38,778 bases of DNA from Cyanobacteria bacterium SW_9_44_58 (GTDB lineage Bacteria; Cyanobacteriota; Cyanobacteriia; Cyanobacteriales; Rubidibacteraceae), in assembly GCA_003021905.1 (NCBI GenBank), contig PXPI01000118.1, forward strand, positions 1 through 38,778, in the 5' to 3' direction. The notes under the pieces are model-generated. The model was not told the origin of the DNA and did no database searches. It worked only from the letters and a program-made list of their open reading frames with translations. Position numbers and translations under genes: made by a program. Shown in pieces: positions 1 through 6,965 of the stretch; the stretch's first letter is position 1, and every line of letters starts with the position of its first letter.

Positions 1-96
1 GTCATTTTAATAGCGAATCGTTGCATCTATTTCAAGTTTGACCCTTGTTATCAACGATCGCGCCTCTTCTTTATATTTTCTTTAGGAACAGTCTCT
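1..96. repeat. Left copy of a 96-bp terminal inverted repeat
   Basis: Bases 1-96 are the exact reverse complement of 38683-38778; identity stops at base 97. Read outward from the window, both copies begin with AGAGACTGTTCC, so both ends look like junctions with the same dispersed element lying outside the window. I read this as a contig broken in a repeated insertion sequence. No coding region is visible in the 96 bp itself. Confidence 0.95.
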
Positions 97-205
97 GAAC
101 AACAGGGGAATAACTGGGTTTGATCAAGAAAAAATCTGATTCAAAAATAGCAATCCAGTGCTACGACTGTTGGTCAATTCCTATCTGACATATTCTGAAG
201 TTGGC

Positions 206-1048
206 TTACCGAACTTTTTGTTCAACCCGTCCATTGGCATAGGTTGTAGAGGTTTTTGGCTGAGGTTTCTCGCCATAAGTGGAATAGAACAGAAAACCGA
301 TAAAGAAAGCCCCGCCAATCACATTGCCAATCGTTACGGGCAAAAAATTCCAGAAGACCATCTCTGTTCCAGAAATGGGAGCTCCTAACATCATACCGGT
401 TAAAATGAAGAACATATTGACAACAATATGCTCCATGCCGAGGGCAACAAAGGTCATAATAGGCAGCCAACACGTTAATACCTTACCAGGAACAGATTGA
501 CTAACAATTCCTAGCATTACTCCTAGGCAAACCAATAAATTACAGATAATCCCGCGTACAATCATCAGCAGAAACCCGCTAGCCCCCATTTCACTCACAC
601 CAACAGTTCGAGTTTCTGCAATCGACATAATTTTTTGGGCAACTGCATTCGGCTCAATTGTAAACGCATCGGTCAAGGAAAAACTCATGGCAAGTCCGGC
701 AACCAGGCAACCTAAAAAATTGCCCAGATAAACCCAAAGCCAGTTTCTAATAATTAGTCTCCATCGAGTTAGGCCTGATAATTTAGCTGTTGCCATCAAA
801 GCAAAGTTGCCGGTAACAAGTTCCAATCCAAACAGAATAATAAGAACAAATGCCCAAGGAAAAATAAGCGCAGCAACAATGGGGAGTCCAGTTTGAGTTG
901 CAACTGTCATGGCGAGACTAGTTGCAATCCCCAATAGAAGTCCTGAATAAAATCCCCGAATCAAAAGATTTTTGACCGAAAGGCGAGTCTTAAACTCCCC
1001 TGCTTGAGCCATTTTTGAAATGACTTCAGTTGGCGATGTATAATCCAT
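206..1048 (-). CDS. Formate/nitrite transporter (FNT) family channel
   Basis: This 280-residue protein is predicted to be a pentameric inner-membrane channel for a small monovalent anion such as nitrite or formate. About six hydrophobic segments are visible. The FNT pore signature GLELVTGNFA lies at residues 74-83 and the conserved pore histidine is H207 in the GMEHIVVNMF segment; length is normal for FocA/NirC proteins. The ATG is preceded by a GGGGG-rich ribosome site. It lies 145 bp downstream of cyanase on the same strand, which suggests a role in nitrogen acquisition, possibly moving nitrite or cyanate. That substrate is inferred from context and not shown by sequence. Cotranscription with cyanase is likely but uncertain, because a hairpin lies between the genes. 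Confidence 0.9.
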   Translation of the reverse strand: MDYTSPTEVISKMAQAGEFKTRLSVKNLLIRGFYSGLLLGIATSLAMTVATQTGLPIVAALIFPWAFVLIILFGLELVTGNFALMATAKLSGLTRWRLIIRNWLWVYLGNFLGCLVAGLAMSFSLTDAFTIEPNAVAQKIMSIAETRTVGVSEMGASGFLLMIVRGIICNLLVCLGVMLGIVSQSVPGKVLTCWLPIMTFVALGMEHIVVNMFFILTGMMLGAPISGTEMVFWNFLPVTIGNVIGGAFFIGFLFYSTYGEKPQPKTSTTYANGRVEQKVR

Positions 1049-1167
1049 ATCTATAATCCCCCTTTAATTTGTGTTGACTAAATCCAATCCTCTGGCATAC
1101 TCTTAGGTACTAATCCGGCAAAATTTTCTGAGAGTGTGCCTTTTTGTAAACTTAGAAAATTGGTTTC

Positions 1168-1202
1168 AAATGGTGAGACTGTTGAGGATCCATTCACCAT
1201 TT
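1168..1202 (-). terminator. Hairpin at the 3' end of cynS (possible attenuator or terminator)
   Basis: A 9-bp perfect inverted repeat, AAATGGTGA (1168-1176) with TCACCATTT (1194-1202), overlaps the cynS stop codon. On the minus strand only three T residues follow, so it is a weak terminator at best. It may reduce read-through into the FNT gene or stabilise the cynS mRNA end. Confidence 0.35.
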
Positions 1203-1640
1203 TTTATAAGGTAGAAACTTACCTTCCATAATCATTTTGACGCGATCGCCTTTGGGATCTTCCACTTTTTCCACATCAAACGTAAAATCAATGGCACTCA
1301 TAATGCCATCTCCAAATTTTTCGTGAACCACACTTTTGACAGGCATGCCATACACTTGCATAATTTCATAGAAGCGATACAGTAGCGGATCAGTGGGAAT
1401 CTGAGGATCTAAAGAGCCTTTTACAGGAGGGTCTGTTAAATGTTCGGCCAACTCAGATCCTAATCCTAAAGCCGAAAGAATTTTTTTAGCCTCTTCCTCA
1501 TCGGCACTGGCTTGACGATAAATGACTGCTGCAATCCAAACTTCATCACGTCCCACTGCTTTTTCCAGGTCAGCAAATGTCATGCCTTTATCTTTTTTAG
1601 CAGTCAAAAGCTTACTGGTAATTTCAGGAAATTCTTTCAT
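1194..1640 (-). CDS. cynS: Cyanate hydratase (cyanase)
   Basis: Cyanase converts cyanate and bicarbonate into carbon dioxide and carbamate, which decays to ammonia, so cyanate becomes a nitrogen source. The 148-residue protein has the normal length for the decameric cytosolic enzyme. The family's catalytic triad Arg, Glu, Ser is present at R89, E92 and S115, in the segments [11 protein letters not shown] and IMSAIDF. The N-terminal third is the helical domain seen in the family. The ATG is preceded by GAGG. An excellent NtcA-type promoter lies about 70 bp upstream, so induction under nitrogen limitation is expected. The FNT channel follows downstream on the same strand; no cynABD-type ABC transporter is in the window. 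Confidence 0.97.
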   Translation of the reverse strand: MKEFPEITSKLLTAKKDKGMTFADLEKAVGRDEVWIAAVIYRQASADEEEAKKILSALGLGSELAEHLTDPPVKGSLDPQIPTDPLLYRFYEIMQVYGMPVKSVVHEKFGDGIMSAIDFTFDVEKVEDPKGDRVKMIMEGKFLPYKKW

Positions 1641-1708
1641 TAGATACCTCTTTGCGTTTTATTTTTTGGGCTAGTTTGTATGTTTTTGTGTTTCTAAATA
1701 CACTTATT

Positions 1709-1751
1709 AAGCTAACTTAACTTTTTTAAGTTTTACTGTATAACTGACTAC
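1709..1751 (-). promoter_or_regulatory. NtcA-activated class II promoter of cynS
   Basis: On the minus strand, GTAGTCAGTTATAC (1751-1738) is a perfect GTA-N8-TAC NtcA box. It is followed by 23 bases and then TAGCTT (1714-1709), which fits the -10 form TA-N3-T. The known consensus for NtcA-activated cyanobacterial promoters is GTA-N8-TAC, 20-24 bases, TA-N3-T. The -10 lies about 70 bp upstream of the cynS ATG. Binding is inferred from sequence only. Confidence 0.85.
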
Positions 1752-1864
1752 GATTTTGGCAAATTGTGTATTTAAAGATGACTCACAAAGGATTAAGGAA
1801 ATTACCATACCACTTGGTTAACCCAACTAAATAGAAAATCCTGTCTTAACAAAATAATTGCTTT

Positions 1865-2017
1865 TCAGAACCATCTGGAAAACAGCCAGAAGCAACTATA
1901 AAAAGTAATATCAATAACAATAGCAAGGATAACTAATTTGATAATGCCAACATCAATTTGGATTTTATTCTTGCTTGATTGATCAAAATTTTGCATTGAT
2001 TGGTCAATGTTCTGCAT
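1865..2017 (-). CDS. Small single-span membrane protein, 50 residues, unknown
   Basis: An ORF of 50 codons starts at ATG 2017 and ends at TGA 1865. The N-terminus is polar and holds an imperfect repeat (QNIDQS then QNFDQS). One hydrophobic segment follows, from about residue 24 to 48 (GIIKLVILAIVIDITFY and onward), ending in SRWF. AGG lies about 8 bases before the ATG. It is on the same strand as cynS and ends about 115 bp upstream of the NtcA box, so it is probably a separate unit. I recognise no family. A plausible transmembrane helix and a clean start favour a real gene, but chance is possible in this AT-rich stretch. Confidence 0.45.
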   Translation of the reverse strand: MQNIDQSMQNFDQSSKNKIQIDVGIIKLVILAIVIDITFYSCFWLFSRWF

Positions 2018-2185
2018 ATTTTAAACCTAATTCAACATCCTATCTAAATGATAAAAAATAATGAATGCAAAATTAAGTATAAAAATCAACAAAAAATATT
2101 AATTAAATATTAATTTTATCAAAATTATTTTGATGATTCGATTAGATACTTTCTGTTTATTTTATCTCATTGTTAGTGTCAAAAT

Positions 2186-2229
2186 GTAACTTAAGATACA
2201 AATAAAAAGTATCTAGTGCAGTTACTGCA
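2186..2229. promoter_or_regulatory. Nested dyad symmetry in the upstream region of the small ORF and pyrC
   Basis: GTAACT (2186-2191) pairs with AGTTAC (2220-2225), and inside it AGATAC (2194-2199) pairs with GTATCT (2209-2214) around an A-rich loop. Overlapping the right arm is a perfect 13-base palindrome, TGCAGTTACTGCA (2217-2229). It lies about 190 bp before the ATG at 2418. It could be an operator or an RNA stem; no regulator is recognised. The rest of 2018-2417 is AT-rich, with no other gene visible. Confidence 0.35.
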
Positions 2230-2417
2230 TCAAATTTTTGCAAATAAGACAGAAAAGCTACTTTAAACTTATATAAAGTCGCTTCGGGATGAGAACTTTT
2301 GCCGAAAGTGATAGGATAGCAATTTTTTTAATGTAAAAATTTAAGAAGTTGGCGAAAAGCGAGGTTACATATAATATGGGTGAACGTTTTTTCTGAGAGG
2401 AAATAAGGATTAAGGAG

Positions 2418-2603
2418 ATGGAACTTGGTAAACTTAACGCAATGGTGGAACGGGCTTTAGTCGATGGAGAACTCTCTCGCCGTGAACGAGATGAGATAAT
2501 GGAGGCAATCTACTCCAAGAAACCAATTACACGAGAGGAGTGTGAATTAATGCGGGTGTTACAACGAAAAATATGGACAGCGGAGATCAAAATCCAAGAT
2601 TAA
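2418..2603 (+). CDS. Small conserved-type cyanobacterial protein upstream of pyrC
   Basis: This 61-residue, highly charged, helical protein has no membrane segment or signal peptide. It starts at ATG 2418, immediately after AAGGAG, an unusually close Shine-Dalgarno. It contains VERALVDGELSRRERDEI followed by a second, similar helix-turn (REECELMRVLQRKIW). It overlaps the start of the dihydroorotase-like gene by 31 bp, so translational coupling is likely. Short proteins of this look are common hypothetical proteins in cyanobacteria, from memory. Function is unknown. Confidence 0.75.
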   Translation: MELGKLNAMVERALVDGELSRRERDEIMEAIYSKKPITREECELMRVLQRKIWTAEIKIQD

Positions 2604-3859
2604 CCCAACTTCTGCAACAAGTACGTGTTTTAGATCCAGTCTCGGAAACAGAACAAATTGCCGATGTCTTGATTGAAAATAACCAAATTCGTGAAATTGC
2701 TCCTCACATTAGCGATTATCCCCCTCACACTCAAATTAAAGAGACACAGGGGTTAATTTTTGCCCCAGGATTAGTGGATCTCTACAGCCATAGCGGTGAA
2801 CCGGGCTTTGAAGACAGAGAAACTCTCGTTTCCCTAGGAAAAGCAGCACTAGCTGGGGGATTTACCCGAGTCGGCATTCTTCCCGATACCGAACCGCCAT
2901 TAGATACCCCAAGCGATTTGCAATGGTTCAAAACCGTTGCCTCTCCTGAAACCCCTCAGTTTTATCTGTGGGGTTGTTTAACGTTAGGGGGCAAGGGAGA
3001 CAGCATGACGGAATTGGGAGAATTAGCCCAGGCTGGGATTATTGGGTTTAGCGATGGGGTCCCCTTGGCCGATTTAGGATTGCTGCGGCGCGTGTTGGAG
3101 TATGTGCAACCCTTGGAAAAACCCGTTGCGTTATCGGTACACGATCGCGCCCTAGGTCGCCATGGGGTAATGCGGGAAGGCAAACTCTCCTTGCGAACGG
3201 GTTTACCCGGGGAACCCGCTTGTGCTGAAACCAGCGCCCTGGCCGCAATTTTGGAAGTAGCGGCATGTACAGAAACTCCTGTTCATATCATGCGCGTTTC
3301 CACTGCCCGCAGTGTGGCCTTAATTGCCGATGCCAAAGCTAGAGGCGTTCCCGTGACTGCCAGTACGACTTGGATGCATTTGCTGTTGAATACCACAGCA
3401 ATGACAACCTATAATCCCAATTTGAATATTCATCCCCCCCTCGGCGATCGCGCTGACCAAAGAGCCCTGATTGAAGGGGTTAAATCAGGTGTTATTGATG
3501 CCATTGCGGTTGATCATACCCCCTATACCTATGAAGAAAAAACCGTGGCCTTTGCCGAAGCCCCGCCTGGGGTAATTGGGTTGGAATTGGCATTGCCCCT
3601 ATTATGGCAAACCTTTGTAGAAACCGGAGAATGGACGGCTTTAGAATTGTGGAATGCGCTGAGTGCATCGCCCCAGCGTTGTCTCCAGCAACCCCCCTTG
3701 CGCTGTGCTATCGGCGAACCCACAGAGGCCATTTTATTTGATCCCAAAACCGCTTGGACTGTCTCCCAAAATCATCTAAAATCTCTGAGTGCCAATACCC
3801 CTTGGTTCGGGAAACAATTAACCGGTCAAGTGGTAGCAACCTTCCTGAATGACCGATAA
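2573..3859 (+). CDS. pyrC: Dihydroorotase-like amidohydrolase (class I, PyrC-related)
   Basis: The family cyclises carbamoyl-aspartate to dihydroorotate in pyrimidine synthesis. This 428-residue protein has the amidohydrolase layout: an N-terminal beta part, the GLVDLYSHSGEPG segment at residues 66-78, and a late IAVDHTPY segment that keeps the catalytic Asp. Key metal ligands differ from the family. The usual His-x-His after GLVD is Y71-S-H73, and the usual HxxHVST motif reads HIMRVST, so a second ligand His is Arg. It may be a non-catalytic or altered dihydroorotase, like the structural PyrC' partners of aspartate transcarbamoylase, or it may bind metal differently. It starts inside the preceding small ORF. 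The family call is firm; activity is uncertain. Confidence 0.85.
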   Translation: MDSGDQNPRLTQLLQQVRVLDPVSETEQIADVLIENNQIREIAPHISDYPPHTQIKETQGLIFAPGLVDLYSHSGEPGFEDRETLVSLGKAALAGGFTRVGILPDTEPPLDTPSDLQWFKTVASPETPQFYLWGCLTLGGKGDSMTELGELAQAGIIGFSDGVPLADLGLLRRVLEYVQPLEKPVALSVHDRALGRHGVMREGKLSLRTGLPGEPACAETSALAAILEVAACTETPVHIMRVSTARSVALIADAKARGVPVTASTTWMHLLLNTTAMTTYNPNLNIHPPLGDRADQRALIEGVKSGVIDAIAVDHTPYTYEEKTVAFAEAPPGVIGLELALPLLWQTFVETGEWTALELWNALSASPQRCLQQPPLRCAIGEPTEAILFDPKTAWTVSQNHLKSLSANTPWFGKQLTGQVVATFLNDR

Positions 3860-3869
3860 TTATTTCATT

Positions 3870-3890
3870 AGGGTATCAAGCACCCTCTTT
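3870..3890 (+). terminator. Weak terminator-like hairpin after pyrC
   Basis: AGGGT (3870-3874) pairs with ACCCT (3882-3886) around a 7-base loop and is followed by CTTTT. It lies 10 bases after the pyrC stop. The stem is short, so efficiency is doubtful. Confidence 0.35.
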
Positions 3891-3924
3891 TAGGAGGTAG
3901 CGTGAAATTTCATGTTAGAATTTA

Positions 3925-4155
3925 TTGCGAGGTGCGAAAATCCTCATTAAAAACGTTAGCTCTTTAGCGAGAGTACTAGTAAAACCAATTAAATATTCAA
4001 TTGATGCTGTATCGTGGGGCGCACGAGAACAGGGTAATCTGCGCTTGTGGGAGACTCCTCCCTCTGGGGATGAAAGAACGAGATTCTGGATTCTTAAAGG
4101 AGGGTCGATGAACCAAGAATCCCCTGACTCCTAGAAGGCGGAGCGTCAAGCAAAG
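3925..4155 (+). pseudogene. Relic of an IS605-type tnpB 3' end
   Basis: An open frame from 3925 to 4134 ends in a segment (WETPPSGDE, then GGSMNQESPDS) that resembles the tail coded at the 3' end of the decayed TnpB gene near 32.3 kb, where the matching frame gives GETPASVDEG and GVDEP. The DNA also shares the order 'GGGAGACTC, CCTCTG, GATGAA, GTCGATGAACCAA' and a right-end-like GCGTCAAG at about 4144-4151. I therefore read it as the C-terminal and guide-RNA (omega RNA) part of a lost TnpB element, not a functional gene. It separates pyrC from lepB. The left boundary is not visible. Confidence 0.5.
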
Positions 4156-4169
4156 CAATCAAAAGTATA

Positions 4170-4721
4170 GTGGAAATCTTTCGTTCAATTTGGAAACCAA
4201 TTTGGGAAAATCTCAAAGCGATCGCGATCGCGCTGCTAATCGCCTTTTTCATCCGAGCTTTTATTGCCGAACCCCGGTATATTCCCTCGGATTCTATGTT
4301 ACCCACCTTAGAAATCGGCGATCGCATTGTGGTGGAAAAAGTGTCTTATTATTTCCACTCTCCTAATCCCAAAGATATTGTTGTTTTTAAGCCCCCCAAT
4401 TTATTGCAAAATTTTGGCTATGATGCGGATCAAGCCTTTATTAAACGCGTCATTGCCGATTCCCAACAAACCATTGATGTTCGCAATGGGGAAGTTTATA
4501 TTAATGGTGAAAAAATTCGGGAACCTTATATTAAAGAACCTCCCAATTATGAATTATCTGCCACTACCGTTCCTGAAAAGAAACTCTTTGTTTTAGGAGA
4601 TAACCGAAACAATAGCAATGACTCTCATGTTTGGGGATTTTTACCGGAAAAACAAGTCATTGGCCGCGCTGCATTTCGGTTTTGGCCTCCGGATCGCATC
4701 GGACTGATTAAAGACAATTGA
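4170..4721 (+). CDS. lepB: Signal peptidase I
   Basis: Signal peptidase I removes signal peptides from exported proteins at the outer face of the cytoplasmic or thylakoid membrane. The 183-residue protein has one N-terminal membrane segment (about residues 15-32), catalytic S42 in the IPSDSMLPTL box, the general-base lysine K92 in AFIKRVIA, and the GDNRNNSNDSHVWG box near the C-terminus. Length is normal for the short bacterial type. The start used is GTG 4170, and no good ribosome site is visible. The TnpB relic ends about 15 bp upstream, so the native 5' region may have been altered. A secreted COP23 protein follows. Confidence 0.93.
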   Translation: MEIFRSIWKPIWENLKAIAIALLIAFFIRAFIAEPRYIPSDSMLPTLEIGDRIVVEKVSYYFHSPNPKDIVVFKPPNLLQNFGYDADQAFIKRVIADSQQTIDVRNGEVYINGEKIREPYIKEPPNYELSATTVPEKKLFVLGDNRNNSNDSHVWGFLPEKQVIGRAAFRFWPPDRIGLIKDN

Positions 4722-4820
4722 ACAAAAGCTTGCTAAGGCAGTGACACCGAATTAACTGTCCGTGGGGGAGTTTAGGAACTATTAACCTCAAAATCAAGAC
4801 ATAATATTTTGTAGTTGTTT

Positions 4821-5657
4821 ATGGATTCAGCGAAAAGTATTATGTTACGCTCTTTGACTTATAGTTTATCGGCATTTGCTGTAGTAATGGGCAGTTGGCA
4901 TTCCCCAGTTAATGCCAACCCCTTATCATCACTGCCCTGGAACATTAACCAAGAAAACGATCGCAGTACCCTAGTTGCTCAGGAAAATGTTCCCGAAATT
5001 ACCGTTGATACAGTTCCTGCAGATGGAAATGGAACTGATTCCTCCGGACAATCCGATGTGGTTGTGGATGAAAACGCCTCTAATACAAATCCCACTCCCA
5101 GCGCCAATGGCCGTCGGTTTACTTGTGAACAAAACAACGGGCAGTATACGGTCATGTATAATCCGCAAAATCAATCCAATCGAAGTTATCCTTGGGCCAT
5201 TCCGCAGCAAATGGGGGGAGACTGGTCGGCGCAAAAACGCTGTGAAGCCATTAGTCAACGCTTAGAAAGCTATCGTCCTGATGGTTTATTAGAATTGCAA
5301 ACTAGTGTGAAAAACGGGGAAAATATTGTTTGCGCCACCACCAAAGCTAATTCCCGTTGCCGCATTGTATTTACCGTTCCCCACGGCCAAGATCCGGTTA
5401 CAACGCGCGATCGCGTCTTTGAAAACCTTGCCCAAGCCAATCAAGGGCAACAAACACAAGGGGTAACCACCTTTACTAATCGTTCCGGTTTACGGGAGTT
5501 GCTGGGAGGAGGTAGATCCGCTTCTCGCCAAAAGGATGAGAGTATTAATCTTCGTCCTTTCCTCGCCCCTTCTGATGGCGGCACGGGAACTCAACTCCGT
5601 TCCAACGGTTCTTCTTCTTCTGGTTCTTCTGGTCTCAACCCTGATTGGTTCCGTTAA
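4821..5657 (+). CDS. Secreted COP23-domain protein
   Basis: A signal peptide is visible (SLTYSLSAFAVVMGS followed by an Ala-rich cleavage area near VNANP). After a low-complexity linker rich in Asp, Asn and Ser, the COP23 domain runs from about residue 95 to 210, with conserved cysteines in RRFTCEQNNGQ, QKRCEAI and NIVCATT. The tail is Gly- and Ser-rich (GSSSSGSSG). COP23 is named for the circadian oscillating protein of 23 kDa in Cyanothece; its biochemical role is not known. I chose ATG 4821 (278 residues); an in-frame TTG at 4815 and an ATG at 4839 are alternatives. Confidence 0.85.
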   Translation: MDSAKSIMLRSLTYSLSAFAVVMGSWHSPVNANPLSSLPWNINQENDRSTLVAQENVPEITVDTVPADGNGTDSSGQSDVVVDENASNTNPTPSANGRRFTCEQNNGQYTVMYNPQNQSNRSYPWAIPQQMGGDWSAQKRCEAISQRLESYRPDGLLELQTSVKNGENIVCATTKANSRCRIVFTVPHGQDPVTTRDRVFENLAQANQGQQTQGVTTFTNRSGLRELLGGGRSASRQKDESINLRPFLAPSDGGTGTQLRSNGSSSSGSSGLNPDWFR

Positions 5658-5870
5658 ACTCCCCTTCAGCGAGGACATCTCTCTTTAAGAGTAGAGAATT
5701 TCGGGAATGCCCTCCCGAGATTCAAAAGGGAGGATATCTTCCCCCTCTTTATTTCCCTGCTTAAGCGAACCAGCGTTTTCTTGCAACTGTAAGTATTGAC
5801 CGGTTCCCCGCCCTAATGTGCTATTTTTAGGGCATTATCTACTGTATTTTAAATGTAATCGAGAACAGGA

Positions 5871-6848
5871 ATGGCTTACGAAAAAGAAGTTGAAGTTGGC
5901 GTAGAAGCGGTACTCAGTGCTGCCAAATTATGTCAATCGGTGCGGGCGAATATTCCCGATAGTATCGAAAAAGAAGACCGTTCTCCAGTGACGATCGCGG
6001 ATTTTGGATCTCAGGCGGTTATTTGCCGCGCTTTAGCCCAAGCCTTTCCCAACGATCCGGTTGTGGGGGAAGAAGATGCCGCCGCCCTGCGTTCTTCCAA
6101 GATGTCGGAACAGTTAACCCAGGTAACAGAATATGTGAAGCAACAAATTCCTTCTGTCAGTACCGATGATGTAACGCAGTGGATTGATCACGGAAATGGG
6201 GAAGCCAGTGGCCGATTTTGGACTTTAGATCCCATTGATGGGACTAAAGGCTTTTTAAGAGGGGATCAGTACGCGATCGCGCTTGCTTTATTGGAAGAAG
6301 GGGACGTGAAAGTTGCGATTTTAGGCTGTCCGGCGCTTTCTCTCGATTTAGCCCCGCCATTGGATGAACAGGGATTGTTATTTATTGCCGTGCGCGGTGA
6401 AGGAACTCGGGTTCGTTCCCTAAGTAAAGATGATTATAATGCTGTTCGGGTCGCTGCCCCCGATGATGACGAACATCTGCGCTTTGTCGAGAGTGTGGAA
6501 GCTGCCCACGGCGATCAAAGTCTGCAAAACGCGATCGCGAAGAAAGCCGGAATTAAAAGCGATTCCCTGCGCATGGATAGTCAAGCCAAATATGGGGCAG
6601 TAGCTTCTGGGGCAGCCGCCCTTTATTTAAGATTGCCTTCTCCCAAAAAACCCGATTATCGAGAAAACATCTGGGATCATGCAGCTGGCGTGATTGTTGT
6701 GGAAGAAGCTGGGGGGCGTACCAGTGATATGTATGGCAAACCCCTTGACTTTTCAGTTGGGGAAAAACTCTTCCAAAACCAGGGCGTTGTCGTGAGTAAT
6801 GGGTCGCTTCATGAAGCGGTTTTGGCTGCTTTGAATGAGCCTTCTTGA
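5871..6848 (+). CDS. 3'(2'),5'-bisphosphate nucleotidase (HAL2/CysQ-type)
   Basis: This enzyme removes the 3'-phosphate from PAP, the toxic by-product of sulfate assimilation and sulfotransfer; relatives act on inositol phosphates. The 325-residue protein shows the Li-sensitive phosphatase metal motifs: VVGEED at 64-69, DPIDGTKGF at 120-128, and WDHAAGVIVVEEAGG in the C-terminal third. The length and the insert between the first two motifs fit the HAL2 type better than inositol monophosphatase. The ATG follows GAACAGGA. It stands alone on the plus strand, 117 bp before the dynamin-like gene. The substrate is inferred from the family. Confidence 0.88.
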   Translation: MAYEKEVEVGVEAVLSAAKLCQSVRANIPDSIEKEDRSPVTIADFGSQAVICRALAQAFPNDPVVGEEDAAALRSSKMSEQLTQVTEYVKQQIPSVSTDDVTQWIDHGNGEASGRFWTLDPIDGTKGFLRGDQYAIALALLEEGDVKVAILGCPALSLDLAPPLDEQGLLFIAVRGEGTRVRSLSKDDYNAVRVAAPDDDEHLRFVESVEAAHGDQSLQNAIAKKAGIKSDSLRMDSQAKYGAVASGAAALYLRLPSPKKPDYRENIWDHAAGVIVVEEAGGRTSDMYGKPLDFSVGEKLFQNQGVVVSNGSLHEAVLAALNEPS

Positions 6849-6965
6849 GAGGAATGGGATTGATCATGTTGCAACTCGGTTGACATCTTTTTGTGTCATT
6901 TGATCGACGTTTCTGCCAAGAGTACGGTATCAGTTAAGTTAGAATGTTTAGATCAATATAAATTA

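Noticed and set aside
206-473. Open frames on both strands overlapping the FNT gene
   Set aside because: They are out-of-frame shadows; the FNT protein has full family motifs and length.
1688-1701. Second NtcA-like site GTG-N8-TAC before cynS
   Set aside because: It deviates from consensus and lies downstream of the likely -10, while a perfect site at 1738-1751 has correct spacing.
2962-3747. Minus-strand open frames inside the dihydroorotase gene
   Set aside because: No ribosome site or protein-like composition; the plus-strand frame has family motifs throughout.
3925-4134. A 69-codon frame as an independent gene
   Set aside because: Its tail matches TnpB 3' tail DNA and lies in a relic with right-end features, so I list it as a pseudogene.
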